DNA from: Chlorobiota bacterium
GTDB lineage: Bacteria > Bacteroidota > Ignavibacteria > OLB7
Direction of reading: 5' to 3'
Length of the DNA: 64,000 nucleotides
NCBI GenBank assembly: GCA_016700335.1
Contig: CP065014.1
Coordinates: 409,001 to 473,000 of the forward strand
The position numbers and the translations under genes are program-made. Under the pieces are notes generated by a model. It saw nothing but the letters and a program-made list of their open reading frames with translations, did no database searches and had not been told where the DNA came from. Each line of letters starts with the position of its first letter. Positions within the stretch are counted from its first letter, which is position 1. Below, piece by piece: positions 55,488 through 64,000 of this stretch.

Positions 55488-56386
55488 GTAATTTTAAAAA
55501 GCATTCTTGAATTTAACAATATGGTTTGTTAATGTATAAAAATATTAATATTAGATGCAAAGATTATACAAGAATGTTAAAGATTTATTTCTAAAAAATT
55601 TGATCATAAATTTAATGATATATTAGATTTAAATATTGAATAATTTAACTAAATTATAATAAATTAATAACTTATGATTCATTCTTATCATAAAAATAAA
55701 ATGACTATAGTTTAAGAAAACATTTCAAAAATTAACAGAAAAATATTCACAAAATTTAATATAATATTTAGAGAATTTTAACATCAAGATTTTGTGAAAT
55801 GTATAGGAATAATAACTATTTTATTAAACAGAATAGAATAGTAATAGTATTTTTTCATAATAAAATTCAACAAATAATTATTTGATTTCAACTTAATTTC
55901 TAATCATTCTAACTGATAAATATTATCTTTGCATTAATAATATTTATCAAAATTAAATCTAATAAAGTAGGATTTATATATTTGATAGAAAAAAAATGAC
56001 TTGTAATTAAAGATCATAAGTTGTAGTAAATGAGGAAAAAATGGAGTTAGATATTAGTAAAACTTTTATTGATATTAAATTGTTTATAAAATTTTTTATT
56101 CTCTCTTAAAAGTCTGATTTTATTTATAGAAATAGAAAATACTGCTTGAAATAATCAAGACATGAAAGCTAAACTCAAAATTAAAATTATCCTAATAGAT
56201 ACTTTCTTTTCATTCTTTAACAATATAAATTAACTTATTAAGAAAAGATTAAAATATTGAAAATGAATTTTTTTTGCTACTTTCGATATTTTTTTCAAAA
56301 TACATTTTATAATAACTAAATAATTTTATAATTGGAATTCAATTAACTGGCAAACTTATTAAAAACTAAAAATATAAATATTTTCA
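55488..56386. other. About 0.9 kb non-coding region before katG
   Basis: No convincing ORF is present; the longest ATG-initiated frames seen have only 22-23 codons (56041, 56162). It is extremely AT-rich. TATCTTTG at 55924-55931 and TACTTTCG at 56278-56285 are -7-type elements; the second has a TTG 18 nt upstream (56257-56259) and fits katG. The length and lack of coding content make it a candidate for a decayed gene or a non-coding RNA, but I see no conserved structure. Confidence 0.4.
56257..56285 (+). promoter_or_regulatory. Candidate katG promoter
   Basis: TTG (56257-56259), 18 nt, TACTTTCG (7 of 8 to TAnnTTTG), about 100 nt before the katG start. Confidence 0.35.
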
Positions 56387-58582
56387 ATGAACGATACAAA
56401 TGAAAGTAAATGTCCTGTTAATCATGGACAAAAAGTACAGATAGGAGGGATGGGAACTTCAAACAAAGATTGGTGGCCCAATCGACTTAATCTTAATATT
56501 CTTCGTCAACATTCAACTTTATCTGACCCAATGGATAAAGATTTCAATTATACTGAAGAGTTTAAAAAATTAGATTTAAATGAAATCAAAAAGGACATTT
56601 TTAGTTTAATGAAAACATCTCAAGATTGGTGGCCAGCAGATTATGGGCATTATGGTCCTTTATTTATTCGTATGGCATGGCATAGTGCTGGTACTTACAG
56701 AACCTCAGATGGTCGAGGTGGTGCAGGAACTGGCAACCAACGTTTTGCTCCTGTAAACAGTTGGCCTGATAATGGTAATTTAGATAAAGCAAGATTATTA
56801 CTTTGGTCAGTTAAACAAAAGTATGGTAAACAAATTTCTTGGGCAGATTTGATGATTTTGGCTGGTAATTGTGCATTGGAATCAATGGGCTTAAAAACAT
56901 TTGGATTTGGTGGTGGAAGAGTAGATATTTGGGAACCAGAACAAGATATTTATTGGGGAAATGAAACTGAATGGTTGGGGGATAACCGTTATAGTGGAAA
57001 AAGAGATTTAGATAATCCTTTAGCTGCAGTTCAAATGGGATTGATTTATGTAAATCCTGAAGGTCCTAATGGGAATCCTGATCCTTTAGCATCAGCAAAA
57101 GATATTCGAGAAACATTTGCCCGCATGGCAATGAATGATGAAGAAACTGTTGCATTAATTGCTGGAGGGCATACCTTTGGTAAGGCTCATGGTGCTGGAA
57201 GTGCAACAAATGTTAATCGTGAACCCGAAGGAGCTAATATTGAAGAACAAGGATTAGGTTGGAAAAATAGTTTTGGTACTGGTAAAGGTGGAGATACAAT
57301 AACCAGTGGGATTGAAGGAGCATGGAAGCCAAATCCTACCACATGGGACAATGGCTATTTTGATACTTTGTTCAAATATGATTGGAAACTTACAAAAAGT
57401 CCTGCAGGTGCTCATCAATGGATTCCTACTGATGAGACATCGGCTAATTTAATTGAAGACGCTCACGACATTAATAAGCGTCATGCACCTATAATGACAA
57501 CGGCAGATTTGTCATTGAAATTAGATCCTATCTATGAAACAATTTCTAGACGCTTTCATGAAAATTTTTCTGATTTTGAAGATGCTTTCGCAAGAGCTTG
57601 GTTTAAATTAACACATAGAGATATGGGTCCTCGAGCAAATTATTTAGGATCTGAAGTTCCATCTGAGGAATTGATATGGCAAGATCCAATTCCAATAATT
57701 GATCATATTTTAATTGATGATACAGATATTAAGATTTTAAAAGATATGTTAGCAAATTCAGGGTTTTCAGTTTCAGAATTGGTTTCTACCGCTTGGGCTT
57801 CTGCTTCAACATATAGAGGTTCTGATAAGCGTGGTGGTGCAAATGGAGCTCGTATTAATTTAGCTCCTCAAAATAATTGGGAAGTAAATAATCCAGTCCT
57901 ATTAAAAAAGATATTAACAAAATATGAAAGTATTCAAAAAGAGTTTAATGAATCACAAATTTCAGATAAAAAGGTTTCGTTAGCTGACATCATTGTTTTA
58001 GGTGGTTGTGTTGGTATTGAAAATGCAACTAAAGAATCGGGATTGAAAATTTCTGTTCCTTTTACTCCTGGTAGAACAGACGCTACAATTGCTCAAACAG
58101 ATATTGAATCATTTTCAGTTTTAGAACCAAAAGCTGATGGGTTTAGAAATTACAAAAATATTTCTATGGCAAATATTCCAGCTGAAGCAATGTTAGTTGA
58201 TAAATCTCAATTGTTAAATTTAACAACCACTGAAATGACTGTTTTAATTGGTGGGATGAGAGTTTTAAACACAAACTATAATGGTTCTAAATTAGGTGTT
58301 TTTACAAATCATCATGAGCTATTATCAAATGATTTTTTTCTAAATTTATTGGATTTAAAAACTACTTGGAAACCTATATCTGAAGCTGGAGATATCTTTG
58401 AAGGTTCAGATAGAACTACTGGTAAGGTAAAATGGACAGCTACAAGAGTGGATCTAATTTTTGGATCTAATTCTGAATTAAGAGCAATTGCTGAAGTTTA
58501 TGCTTGTGAAGATAGCAAAGAGAAATTTATAAATGATTTTGTTGCAGCATGGTGCAAAGTAATGGATTTGGATAGATTCTAA
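56387..58582 (+). CDS. katG: Catalase-peroxidase
   Basis: This 731-residue haem enzyme destroys H2O2. The N-terminal domain has the distal RMAWHSAGTYR (W98, H99) and the Tyr of the Met-Tyr-Trp adduct in LIYVNPEGPNGNPDP. The proximal histidine is in AGGHTFGKAHG. The inactive C-terminal domain repeats the peroxidase fold (STAWASASTYRGSDKRGGANGARI). Length is usual for bacterial KatG (about 720-740). No signal peptide, cytoplasmic. A 12-bp perfect inverted repeat lies 83 bp after the stop. The preceding 0.9 kb spacer carries a candidate promoter. No katG-linked regulator is adjacent. Confidence 0.98.
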   Translation: MNDTNESKCPVNHGQKVQIGGMGTSNKDWWPNRLNLNILRQHSTLSDPMDKDFNYTEEFKKLDLNEIKKDIFSLMKTSQDWWPADYGHYGPLFIRMAWHSAGTYRTSDGRGGAGTGNQRFAPVNSWPDNGNLDKARLLLWSVKQKYGKQISWADLMILAGNCALESMGLKTFGFGGGRVDIWEPEQDIYWGNETEWLGDNRYSGKRDLDNPLAAVQMGLIYVNPEGPNGNPDPLASAKDIRETFARMAMNDEETVALIAGGHTFGKAHGAGSATNVNREPEGANIEEQGLGWKNSFGTGKGGDTITSGIEGAWKPNPTTWDNGYFDTLFKYDWKLTKSPAGAHQWIPTDETSANLIEDAHDINKRHAPIMTTADLSLKLDPIYETISRRFHENFSDFEDAFARAWFKLTHRDMGPRANYLGSEVPSEELIWQDPIPIIDHILIDDTDIKILKDMLANSGFSVSELVSTAWASASTYRGSDKRGGANGARINLAPQNNWEVNNPVLLKKILTKYESIQKEFNESQISDKKVSLADIIVLGGCVGIENATKESGLKISVPFTPGRTDATIAQTDIESFSVLEPKADGFRNYKNISMANIPAEAMLVDKSQLLNLTTTEMTVLIGGMRVLNTNYNGSKLGVFTNHHELLSNDFFLNLLDLKTTWKPISEAGDIFEGSDRTTGKVKWTATRVDLIFGSNSELRAIAEVYACEDSKEKFINDFVAAWCKVMDLDRF

Positions 58583-58665
58583 CATTCTTGAAAGAGATTC
58601 AAAGATACTATATAAATAAATCACAAATGTTGATATTATAATCAATCAAACTAATTTAAAATTAT

Positions 58666-58710
58666 ATCACGATGTAATCCTTTCATATTTGAACAGAGTT
58701 ACATCGTGAT
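58666..58710. repeat. 12-bp perfect inverted repeat after katG
   Basis: ATCACGATGTAA (58666-58677) and TTACATCGTGAT (58699-58710) with a 21-nt loop. The stem extends further through AAATTA/TAATTT with a small bulge. A long T tract is missing, so it is not a classic terminator. It may be a weak terminator, an mRNA 3' stabiliser or a binding site. Confidence 0.7.
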
Positions 58711-58845
58711 TAATTTCTACTTATTTTATTCCCCTGCACTCCAAGTTTTATTATAAATATAAATTAACAGTAAATTGTTTTTATCTTAAAAACTATACTT
58801 TAAGTTACAAATATTATTTTTATTAAAAATAATAATTAAGAATCC

Positions 58846-58897
58846 GATCAGTTTCGCAAATATTTGCAATTGATTAGTTTCACAAATTATTTGAATG
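58846..58897 (+). promoter_or_regulatory. Two tandem operator-like dyads before the ArsR gene
   Basis: Unit 1 begins GATCAGTTTCGCAAATATTTG (58846-) and unit 2 begins GATTAGTTTCACAAATTATTTG (58872-), 26 bp apart. Unit 1 contains the perfect 12-bp palindrome GCAAATATTTGC (58856-58867) and unit 2 the near-palindrome CAAATTATTTG. They end 2 bp before the preferred start at 58900, as expected for an autorepression operator. Confidence 0.6.
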
Positions 58898-58899
58898 AA

Positions 58900-59220
58900 A
58901 TGAGAAGAGAAGTTTTTCAAGCCATAGCTGATCCAACAAGGAGATCTATTATAATGTTAATAGCTATGAACTCAATGACTCCAAATGCACTTGCAAAACA
59001 ATTTGATATAACTCGTCAAGCTATTTCAAAACATTTGAAAATTCTATATGAATGTAATTTAGTTAAACAAGATTATCAAGGACGAGAGATTTATTATAAA
59101 CTTGATTTCAATAAATTTAAAGAAATCGATAAATGGATTTCTCAATTAAAGAAAATATGGGATTGTAGATTTAATCAATTAGACAATTTATTATCATTAA
59201 TTAAAAAAAATAAAAAATGA
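58900..59220 (+). CDS. ArsR-family winged-helix transcription regulator
   Basis: This 106-residue protein opens with REVFQAIADPTRRSIIMLI and has the winged-helix recognition segment TPNALAKQFDITRQAISKHLKILYECNLVKQDYQGREIYYKL. No Cys pair of the metal-binding type is present, so it belongs to the group that pairs with SRPBCC proteins rather than the arsenic sensors. I prefer the ATG at 58900 over the TTG at 58864, because the longer version would begin within the repeated dyads. Its stop overlaps the next start (ATGA, 4 bp). It probably represses its own operon. Confidence 0.88.
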   Translation: MRREVFQAIADPTRRSIIMLIAMNSMTPNALAKQFDITRQAISKHLKILYECNLVKQDYQGREIYYKLDFNKFKEIDKWISQLKKIWDCRFNQLDNLLSLIKKNKK

Positions 59221-60134
59221 AAACTAATTTATTCTTTGATTTTCAAGTAAATAAAAATGAAAAACAAATTGTTATTATTCGTGAGTTTGAAGCAGATCGT
59301 GAAATAGTATGGAACTGCTTTACAAAAAAAGAACTTCTCGAAAAATGGTTTGCACCAAAACCTTGGCATGCAAAAACTAAAACAATGGAATTTAAAAAAG
59401 GCGGGTTTTGGCTTTATGCTATGTGCGGACCAAATGGAGAAGAACATTGGGGAAAAATGGAATATTTTAATATTAACCCAATTGAAAGTTATGAAGGTTT
59501 AGATAAATTTTGTGATGAGAATGGAATTCAAAATATGGATTTGCCAAGTCAATATTGGAATGTCAATTTTCAAGTTAAAAATGATATCACATTGGTTAAA
59601 ATAATTATTAGTTATAAGTCTCTAGAAGATTTGGAAGCTTTAATTAAGATGGGAATGAAAGAAGGGTTAACAATGACATTGAAAAATTTAGATGAAATAA
59701 TTTTAGAATTAAATAAAAAAAATATGCAAAAAATTACAGTTGTTTCTACAATTAATTCAGATGTTAAAAAAGTATGGGATTACTATACAAAACCAATACA
59801 TATTATAAAATGGAACTTCGCTTCCTCAGACTGGTGCTGCCCTAAAGTAGAAAACGAATTGAAAATTGGTGGTGTTTATAAAGCAAGAATGGAAGCAAAA
59901 GATGGTAGTTTTGGATTTGATTTTGAAGGTACTTATAATAATATTATTTCAGAAAAAAGTATTAATTACACTTTACTTGATAATAGAAATGTATCTGTAG
60001 AATTTGAACAAAATAATTATAAGACAATTATAAAAATAGTTTTTGATGCTGAAAATGAAAATCCAATAGACTTGCAAAAAGTTGGTTGGCAATTAATTCT
60101 TGACAACTTTAAAAAGTATACTGAAACTAACTAA
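59217..60134 (+). CDS. Tandem SRPBCC (AHSA1-like) domain protein
   Basis: This 305-residue protein contains two SRPBCC/START-type ligand-binding domains in one chain. The first (about 15-165) shows IIREFEADREIVWNCFTKKELLEKWFAPKPWHA and ends MKEGLTMTLKNLDEIIL. The second (about 172-305) begins QKITVVSTINSDVKKVWDYYTKPIHIIKWNFA and ends GWQLILDNFKKYTETN. Normally this family occurs as one domain paired with ArsR; here two are fused. The internal join at about 170 (NKKNMQKIT) has an ATG, hinting that two genes were fused. It is coupled to the ArsR gene by a 4-bp overlap. The ligand is unknown. Confidence 0.9.
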   Translation: MKTNLFFDFQVNKNEKQIVIIREFEADREIVWNCFTKKELLEKWFAPKPWHAKTKTMEFKKGGFWLYAMCGPNGEEHWGKMEYFNINPIESYEGLDKFCDENGIQNMDLPSQYWNVNFQVKNDITLVKIIISYKSLEDLEALIKMGMKEGLTMTLKNLDEIILELNKKNMQKITVVSTINSDVKKVWDYYTKPIHIIKWNFASSDWCCPKVENELKIGGVYKARMEAKDGSFGFDFEGTYNNIISEKSINYTLLDNRNVSVEFEQNNYKTIIKIVFDAENENPIDLQKVGWQLILDNFKKYTETN

Positions 60135-60256
60135 AAAAAGAAAAACTTGTTTTGAATATAGTCTGAAATTTATTTGTATAAACATAGTTTTTTATAGTTC
60201 TAATTTTAATCAATTTTATTTAATCCATTGAAAACTGTATTTTTAAGTTATCATTT

Positions 60257-60290
60257 TTTGTTAATCAAATTGTTAAAAGTCATAAATTTG
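60257..60290 (+). promoter_or_regulatory. Promoter of the DUF4256 gene
   Basis: TTTG (60257-60260), 22 nt, TAAATTTG (60283-60290), ten bases before the ATG at 60301. Very short leader. Confidence 0.5.
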
Positions 60291-60300
60291 AAAAAAAAAT

Positions 60301-60861
60301 ATGTTTAAAAAGGAGCTGAAACAGAATCAACAAGAAGAACTTTTTGAAATATTAAAAGATCGTTTCAATAATAACATGATTCGGCATGATAATCTAAAAT
60401 GGTTAAACATACAAACTAAATTAATTGCCAATCTTAGCAAACTTTGGTCAGTTAATGAGATGGAAATTAGTGGTGGTGAACCAGATGTAGTTAAATATAT
60501 TATAACAAGTGGGGAATACATATTTTGTGATTGTTCAAAGGAAAGCCCAAAAGGACGAAGGAGTCTTTGTTATGACAGAGAAGGGTTAGAATCAAGGAAA
60601 AATTTTGCTCCTGAAAATAACGTTATAGATATGGCTAATGCAATGGGGATTGAACTATTAACGGAAGAAGAATATGGTGAATTACAAATGCTTGGAGATT
60701 TTGATACTACAACGTCAAGTTGGTTGAAGACACCAACTGAGATCAGAAAACTTGGTGGAGCAATATTTGCCGATTACAGATATGGAAAAGTCTTTGTGTA
60801 TCACAACGGTGCACAATCATATTATGCTGGAAGAGGATTTAGGGGTTCAATTAGATTATAA
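60301..60861 (+). CDS. DUF4256 family protein
   Basis: This 186-residue protein matches DUF4256 throughout: LKDRFNNNMIRHDNLKW at the start, then MEISGGEPDVV, FCDCSKESPKGRRSLCYD, WLKTPTEIRKLGGAIFADYRYGKVFVYHNGAQSYYAGRGFRG. The family is cytoplasmic and has no assigned function. The conserved CDCS and YD segments and the HNGAQSYY block suggest an enzyme-like or binding role. It has its own promoter. It lies downstream of the ArsR-SRPBCC unit but is separated by 166 bp, so a functional link is only possible. Confidence 0.88.
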   Translation: MFKKELKQNQQEELFEILKDRFNNNMIRHDNLKWLNIQTKLIANLSKLWSVNEMEISGGEPDVVKYIITSGEYIFCDCSKESPKGRRSLCYDREGLESRKNFAPENNVIDMANAMGIELLTEEEYGELQMLGDFDTTTSSWLKTPTEIRKLGGAIFADYRYGKVFVYHNGAQSYYAGRGFRGSIRL

Positions 60862-61200
60862 AAGAATACTAGTTTATAATTGAAATTTTAAAAAATGTAT
60901 TAACCCAAAAATATTAAAATAAAAATTTACGAGTAAATTATTTCCTTCTTGAATAAGATAATTAATTGATTTTTAATTGTTTCGATTATTATAAAATTAC
61001 TATAAGTAATAATAGAAACTGTTTAAAGTCTTTCTTGAAGTTAAAGGTTTTGATTCTTAATGAATTTATACTTTTCAATACAGTTTTTCATAATGGTAGT
61101 TTATAGAGTTGCTTACTTCTTCACTTTTTTACTTATGCTTTTTTCAATTTTTGATTTCAGTTTGTTAGAGTTTTTAGGATAATTAAATATTAATGAATAT
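60862..61200. other. 339-bp intergenic region with a doubtful 40-codon ORF
   Basis: An ATG-started frame at 61060-61182 encodes 40 mostly hydrophobic residues (MNLYFSIQFF...). Such frames are expected by chance in AT-rich DNA, and no promoter is evident. A small hairpin-like AAATATT/AATATTT lies near 61186-61202. Nothing else is supported. Confidence 0.2.
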
Positions 61201-63537
61201 TTATCTCACAATCTGAAATTTCTTATTATAAATATTTTTTCCATCTAAAATTTTTATTAAGTAGGTACCACTTTTTAAAGTACTAACATTTAAAGTAAAT
61301 GGATTTAGGGTGGTTTCATTTAAAACAATATCACCCAATGAATTTGTAATTATAACTCTTACATTTAAAGTTTGAAATTGATTGAAATTGATTTTTAACT
61401 CATTATAAAATTGATTTAAAGTAATCGAGAAATTTTCCAATACATTTGCATCATAAATTGAATTCATTTTACTTTTAAATCCTTTCACTTTCAAATTATC
61501 AATTTGTAAACCAGTAAAGTCGGTACTATATTGAGATTTTGGGGTAGAAAGTACAAATCTAAAATATACATCTTCACCAAGATACTTATCTAAATTTACA
61601 TGATTTTTCTCCCAAGATTTTGAGGATCCTAATAGATAATATCTGTTTGATGATGTATCAGAAGTAGAAATTTTAAATTGAGGACTTTCTATATTTTCCC
61701 AAATACCCGAACTTCCTTTTCGTATTTGTAAAGCAGCAGAGTGATTTCTGGCTTGCACTTCATAAAATATATCAAATGATAAATCGGCTGAAGTTAAATT
61801 TTTAAGTGAAATAGATTCTTTCATTTCAAGTATGTTATTTACACTAGACTCAGTATATTTTTTATAAGGACTATCTGAAATTACTTTACCCCTTCCTTGA
61901 ATATTTTCATAATCCCAATCACCTAAAATCCATTTACCGTTATTTAAATCAAAGTTATCTTCAAATAAAATAGTATTTTGTAAAATTGGTTTAAATGAAA
62001 ATATATTTTCAAAACCATTATAATTTGTCAAAATAGAAATTGAGTCTTTTAATGAGAATAAATTTGAATCTAGAACATGCAAAGGAATGTTAAATTCTAC
62101 TTTTTTTAAAGATGAAAGAATTGGGATATTAATTATTGTATCACTTAGTTTCTGTAATTTAAGAGTAGCATTTTGAGTCATTCCTTCTCGACCAATATTC
62201 AATACAACAACATTTAAAATTGGGTGATTATTCTCAATTATGATATTGTAATCATAAACAATTGGTGAAGCACCACTTAATCGAATGAAATTTAAGTTCA
62301 GATTATTGTTTAATTTACATAATGGAATTATTCTACTTGGAATGGGCCAAAAACCATCTTCGAACGAACCAACTTCTGGAGTCCAAGTAATAGTTTTATA
62401 ATCAACATTAGAAAAATCATACATCCAATCATCTGCAACTCCACGTGCACTGTAGCCAGCTGTAATATTAGCTGACCCAGTTGCGTAACCAATTGTATTA
62501 GATATAATAGGAGAAACAATTTTATAATAATCAGTATCAGAAACAGGGTATTTATTTTTCCAATCAAAAGGTTCAATTAACAAATTAGAATAAGAATGAT
62601 AATTAAGAATTAACTTAAATTTTTTTGTTAGACAGTAATCACGAATAGCTTGAGTTTCTGGTTCTGAAAATGGAGATGTCCCTCTGTAAGTGTCATTACC
62701 TGGTGTATCGCTTGAACCCCCAATTGGAGAATCCCAATATTCTTGAGGTCCATAATTCCTATTTAAGTCAACACTATTTTTTAGCTTATCCCCATCAATT
62801 ACATTTCTTCTCCAACTTCCACCACCATTTGGAGCATCGGATATATTTTTTTGATAACCATCTGGATTAACAACAAGAACAAAATAGATTGAATAATTTT
62901 CAAGAATATTAGTAGCATTAAAATCTTTCCCATAATTTTCAAGTAGCCACCACATTGTGTAAATCAAGCTCATCATCCCAATTGGTTCGCGAGCATGATG
63001 CATGGCTGTAAATAGTACTTTTGGAAGAGTTTTGTCATACTCTGGTTTTGCAGATAATCTAATCCCCCAAATTGGCTTAGATTGTCTTGACAAACCTAAA
63101 ACTTGCAGAGAGCTTGAGAGTGCAGGGTATTGATTATTCATTTGCCTTAGGGCAGTTTCAATTTCACTTAAATTTAAAAAACCTGCACATGAACCCAAAG
63201 TAAAATTCTTGAGATCATTTGTTTTTGAAAAGAGATTATTGCTTTTAAACTTCTTTAAGTCTAATTCTGAACGTTCGGAATAATACTTTGTTAAATCTGG
63301 AATAAGTACTTCAAATTTAGCTCCAGCAGTTATTATTTTATCAATATCAGTTTTGCTCAAAGCCACTTTCAATCCTCCATTAATCATTATTGAATGATCA
63401 CAATCTAAAGTTGAAACAACATTTAAAATAGAATCAGAAGGTGAAATAACATTCACTAGAGAATAAATTTCAGTTTGAGATAATAGGGAATTTAAACACA
63501 GATATAATAAGAAAAAAGGAACTCCTGAAAACTTCAT
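61201..63537 (-). CDS. T9SS-exported M14 zinc carboxypeptidase
   Basis: This protein of about 778 residues starts at the ATG at 63537 (the longer start at 63576 adds 13 residues before the signal peptide MKFSGVPFFLLYLCLNSLLSQ). A propeptide-like segment precedes the M14 domain, which carries the zinc ligands HAREP (H and E, motif HxxE) and the histidine in NYHSYS. The catalytic glutamate is in TPEVGSFEDGFWP. Further motifs are NPDGY and SVDLNRNYG. After it come a CARDB-like beta region (about 440-520), a jelly-roll-like segment (WILGDWDYENIQGRGKVISD) and a T9SS sorting domain. It removes C-terminal residues from peptides at the surface. Confidence 0.92.
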   Translation of the reverse strand: MKFSGVPFFLLYLCLNSLLSQTEIYSLVNVISPSDSILNVVSTLDCDHSIMINGGLKVALSKTDIDKIITAGAKFEVLIPDLTKYYSERSELDLKKFKSNNLFSKTNDLKNFTLGSCAGFLNLSEIETALRQMNNQYPALSSSLQVLGLSRQSKPIWGIRLSAKPEYDKTLPKVLFTAMHHAREPIGMMSLIYTMWWLLENYGKDFNATNILENYSIYFVLVVNPDGYQKNISDAPNGGGSWRRNVIDGDKLKNSVDLNRNYGPQEYWDSPIGGSSDTPGNDTYRGTSPFSEPETQAIRDYCLTKKFKLILNYHSYSNLLIEPFDWKNKYPVSDTDYYKIVSPIISNTIGYATGSANITAGYSARGVADDWMYDFSNVDYKTITWTPEVGSFEDGFWPIPSRIIPLCKLNNNLNLNFIRLSGASPIVYDYNIIIENNHPILNVVVLNIGREGMTQNATLKLQKLSDTIINIPILSSLKKVEFNIPLHVLDSNLFSLKDSISILTNYNGFENIFSFKPILQNTILFEDNFDLNNGKWILGDWDYENIQGRGKVISDSPYKKYTESSVNNILEMKESISLKNLTSADLSFDIFYEVQARNHSAALQIRKGSSGIWENIESPQFKISTSDTSSNRYYLLGSSKSWEKNHVNLDKYLGEDVYFRFVLSTPKSQYSTDFTGLQIDNLKVKGFKSKMNSIYDANVLENFSITLNQFYNELKINFNQFQTLNVRVIITNSLGDIVLNETTLNPFTLNVSTLKSGTYLIKILDGKNIYNKKFQIVR

Positions 63538-63643
63538 AGTGAAAAACAATTTGAATTTTAAACGTTGGAAATTCAAGAAATAGATTTATTGGATAATTAA
63601 AATATTGTACTTCAAAAATTACTTTTCTTAAAAGGTAAAGTTG

Positions 63644-63651
63644 TATTTTTG
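63644..63651 (+). promoter_or_regulatory. -7 element upstream of ffh
   Basis: TATTTTTG, 210 nt before the ffh start. No TTG at the usual distance; the leader would be long. Confidence 0.35.
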
Positions 63652-63861
63652 CAATTCTTTATTATAAGAAAGAAACAATAACAGATTAAAAGTTACTTTA
63701 ATTTAATTAATATTTTATCCAAATTTAGTTAATTAAACTTAAAAGTGGATTTAAAGTTATTTGCATTAATTGTAAAATTTAATAAATAGGTAATTACAAA
63801 CTAAAAGTAATTAATAATTACTAAAGTGATAACTAAAAAATAATAACAAATTGAAATAGAT

Positions 63862-64000
63862 ATGTTTGAAAATTTAAGTGAAAGATTAGATTCAGCAATC
63901 AGAAAAATATCAGGAGAGTCTAAGCTTTCTAAGGACAACATAACTGAAGCACTTCGAGAAGTAAGAAGAGCATTGCTTGAGGCGGATGTAAATATAGAAG
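63862..64000 (+). CDS. ffh: Signal recognition particle protein Ffh, 3' partial
   Basis: The window ends inside this gene. Its first 46 codons read MFENLSERLDSAIRKISGES, then KLSKDNITEALREVRRALLEADVNIE, matching the N-terminal N-domain helices of Ffh (SRP54), the GTPase that binds signal sequences with 4.5S RNA. ATG at 63862 is the natural start. The G and M domains lie beyond the window. Confidence 0.93.
   Translation, partial: MFENLSERLDSAIRKISGESKLSKDNITEALREVRRALLEADVNIE

Noticed and set aside
1..64000. tRNA, rRNA, insertion sequence or prophage
   Set aside because: No TPsiC-arm-like GTTCRANYC with acceptor pairing, no transposase or integrase motif and no phage gene block was seen; a covariance-model scan could still find small RNAs.

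Overview
The window is a strongly AT-rich bacterial chromosome segment from the Bacteroidota/Chlorobiota (FCB) group. Four lines of evidence support this. Several secreted proteins carry type IX secretion (T9SS) C-terminal sorting domains. There are SBBP-propeller/Ig-like surface proteins and a DUF3098 membrane protein. Promoter-like TAnnTTTG elements, sometimes with TTTG about 19-22 nt upstream, replace the usual -10/-35 boxes. Shine-Dalgarno sequences are largely absent. A low-GC Kapabacteria- or Ignavibacteria-like lineage is possible, but I cannot fix the genus. I saw no tRNA, rRNA, CRISPR array, transposase or prophage, so this is mostly ordinary chromosome with some lineage-specific accessory modules.

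Layout. 1-4.0 kb: a broken T9SS beta-propeller gene, a small lipoprotein, an OmpA-family protein and a secreted Fn3-like protein. 4.2-10.8 kb: central metabolism (sucD on +, sucC on -, ndk, a rhodanese) surrounding an ECF sigma/anti-sigma pair. 11-16.2 kb: lipoproteins, a gamma-carbonic-anhydrase-like protein, an M1 aminopeptidase and DUF3098. 16.5-21.7 kb: a six-gene unit with an ECF sigma factor, a very large anti-sigma factor, an intradiol-dioxygenase-like T9SS protein, a Rieske lipoprotein, an outer-membrane protein and a PepSY-like lipoprotein, closed by a strong terminator. 22-25.8 kb: gap, vanZ-like, nnrD/E and rhomboid. 25.8-29.7 kb: a repeat-bearing non-coding region followed by a solitary 1084-aa AAA ATPase with a C-terminal SARP-like module. 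29.7-37.7 kb: ribD, xseA, a lipM-like ligase, aspartate kinase, a split lycopene cyclase and an acyl-CoA ligase. 37.8-40 kb: a second ECF sigma plus giant anti-sigma pair. 40-47.9 kb: PolX, MiaB, a YkuD L,D-transpeptidase and LigA. 48-55.4 kb: a 2450-aa T9SS surface protein. 56.4-60.9 kb: katG, an ArsR-SRPBCC operon and DUF4256. 61-64 kb: a T9SS zinc carboxypeptidase and the start of ffh.

Three observations stand out. First, two anti-sigma factors (17164-18687 and 38460-39965) have a cytoplasmic anti-sigma-like head, one transmembrane helix, a long Asn/Lys/Ser-rich linker and a C-terminal beta-strand domain ending in Phe. This is the layout of a single chain that spans both membranes (dual membrane-spanning anti-sigma type). 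Second, the two subunits of succinyl-CoA synthetase, encoded apart on opposite strands, carry oppositely charged C-terminal tails: about 48 residues rich in Lys on alpha and about 78 residues rich in Asp/Glu on beta. Third, the PolX homologue has lost all three polymerase carboxylates but keeps an intact PHP site. Several genes also have a TAnnTTTG element exactly 4 nt before the start codon, suggesting leaderless transcripts.
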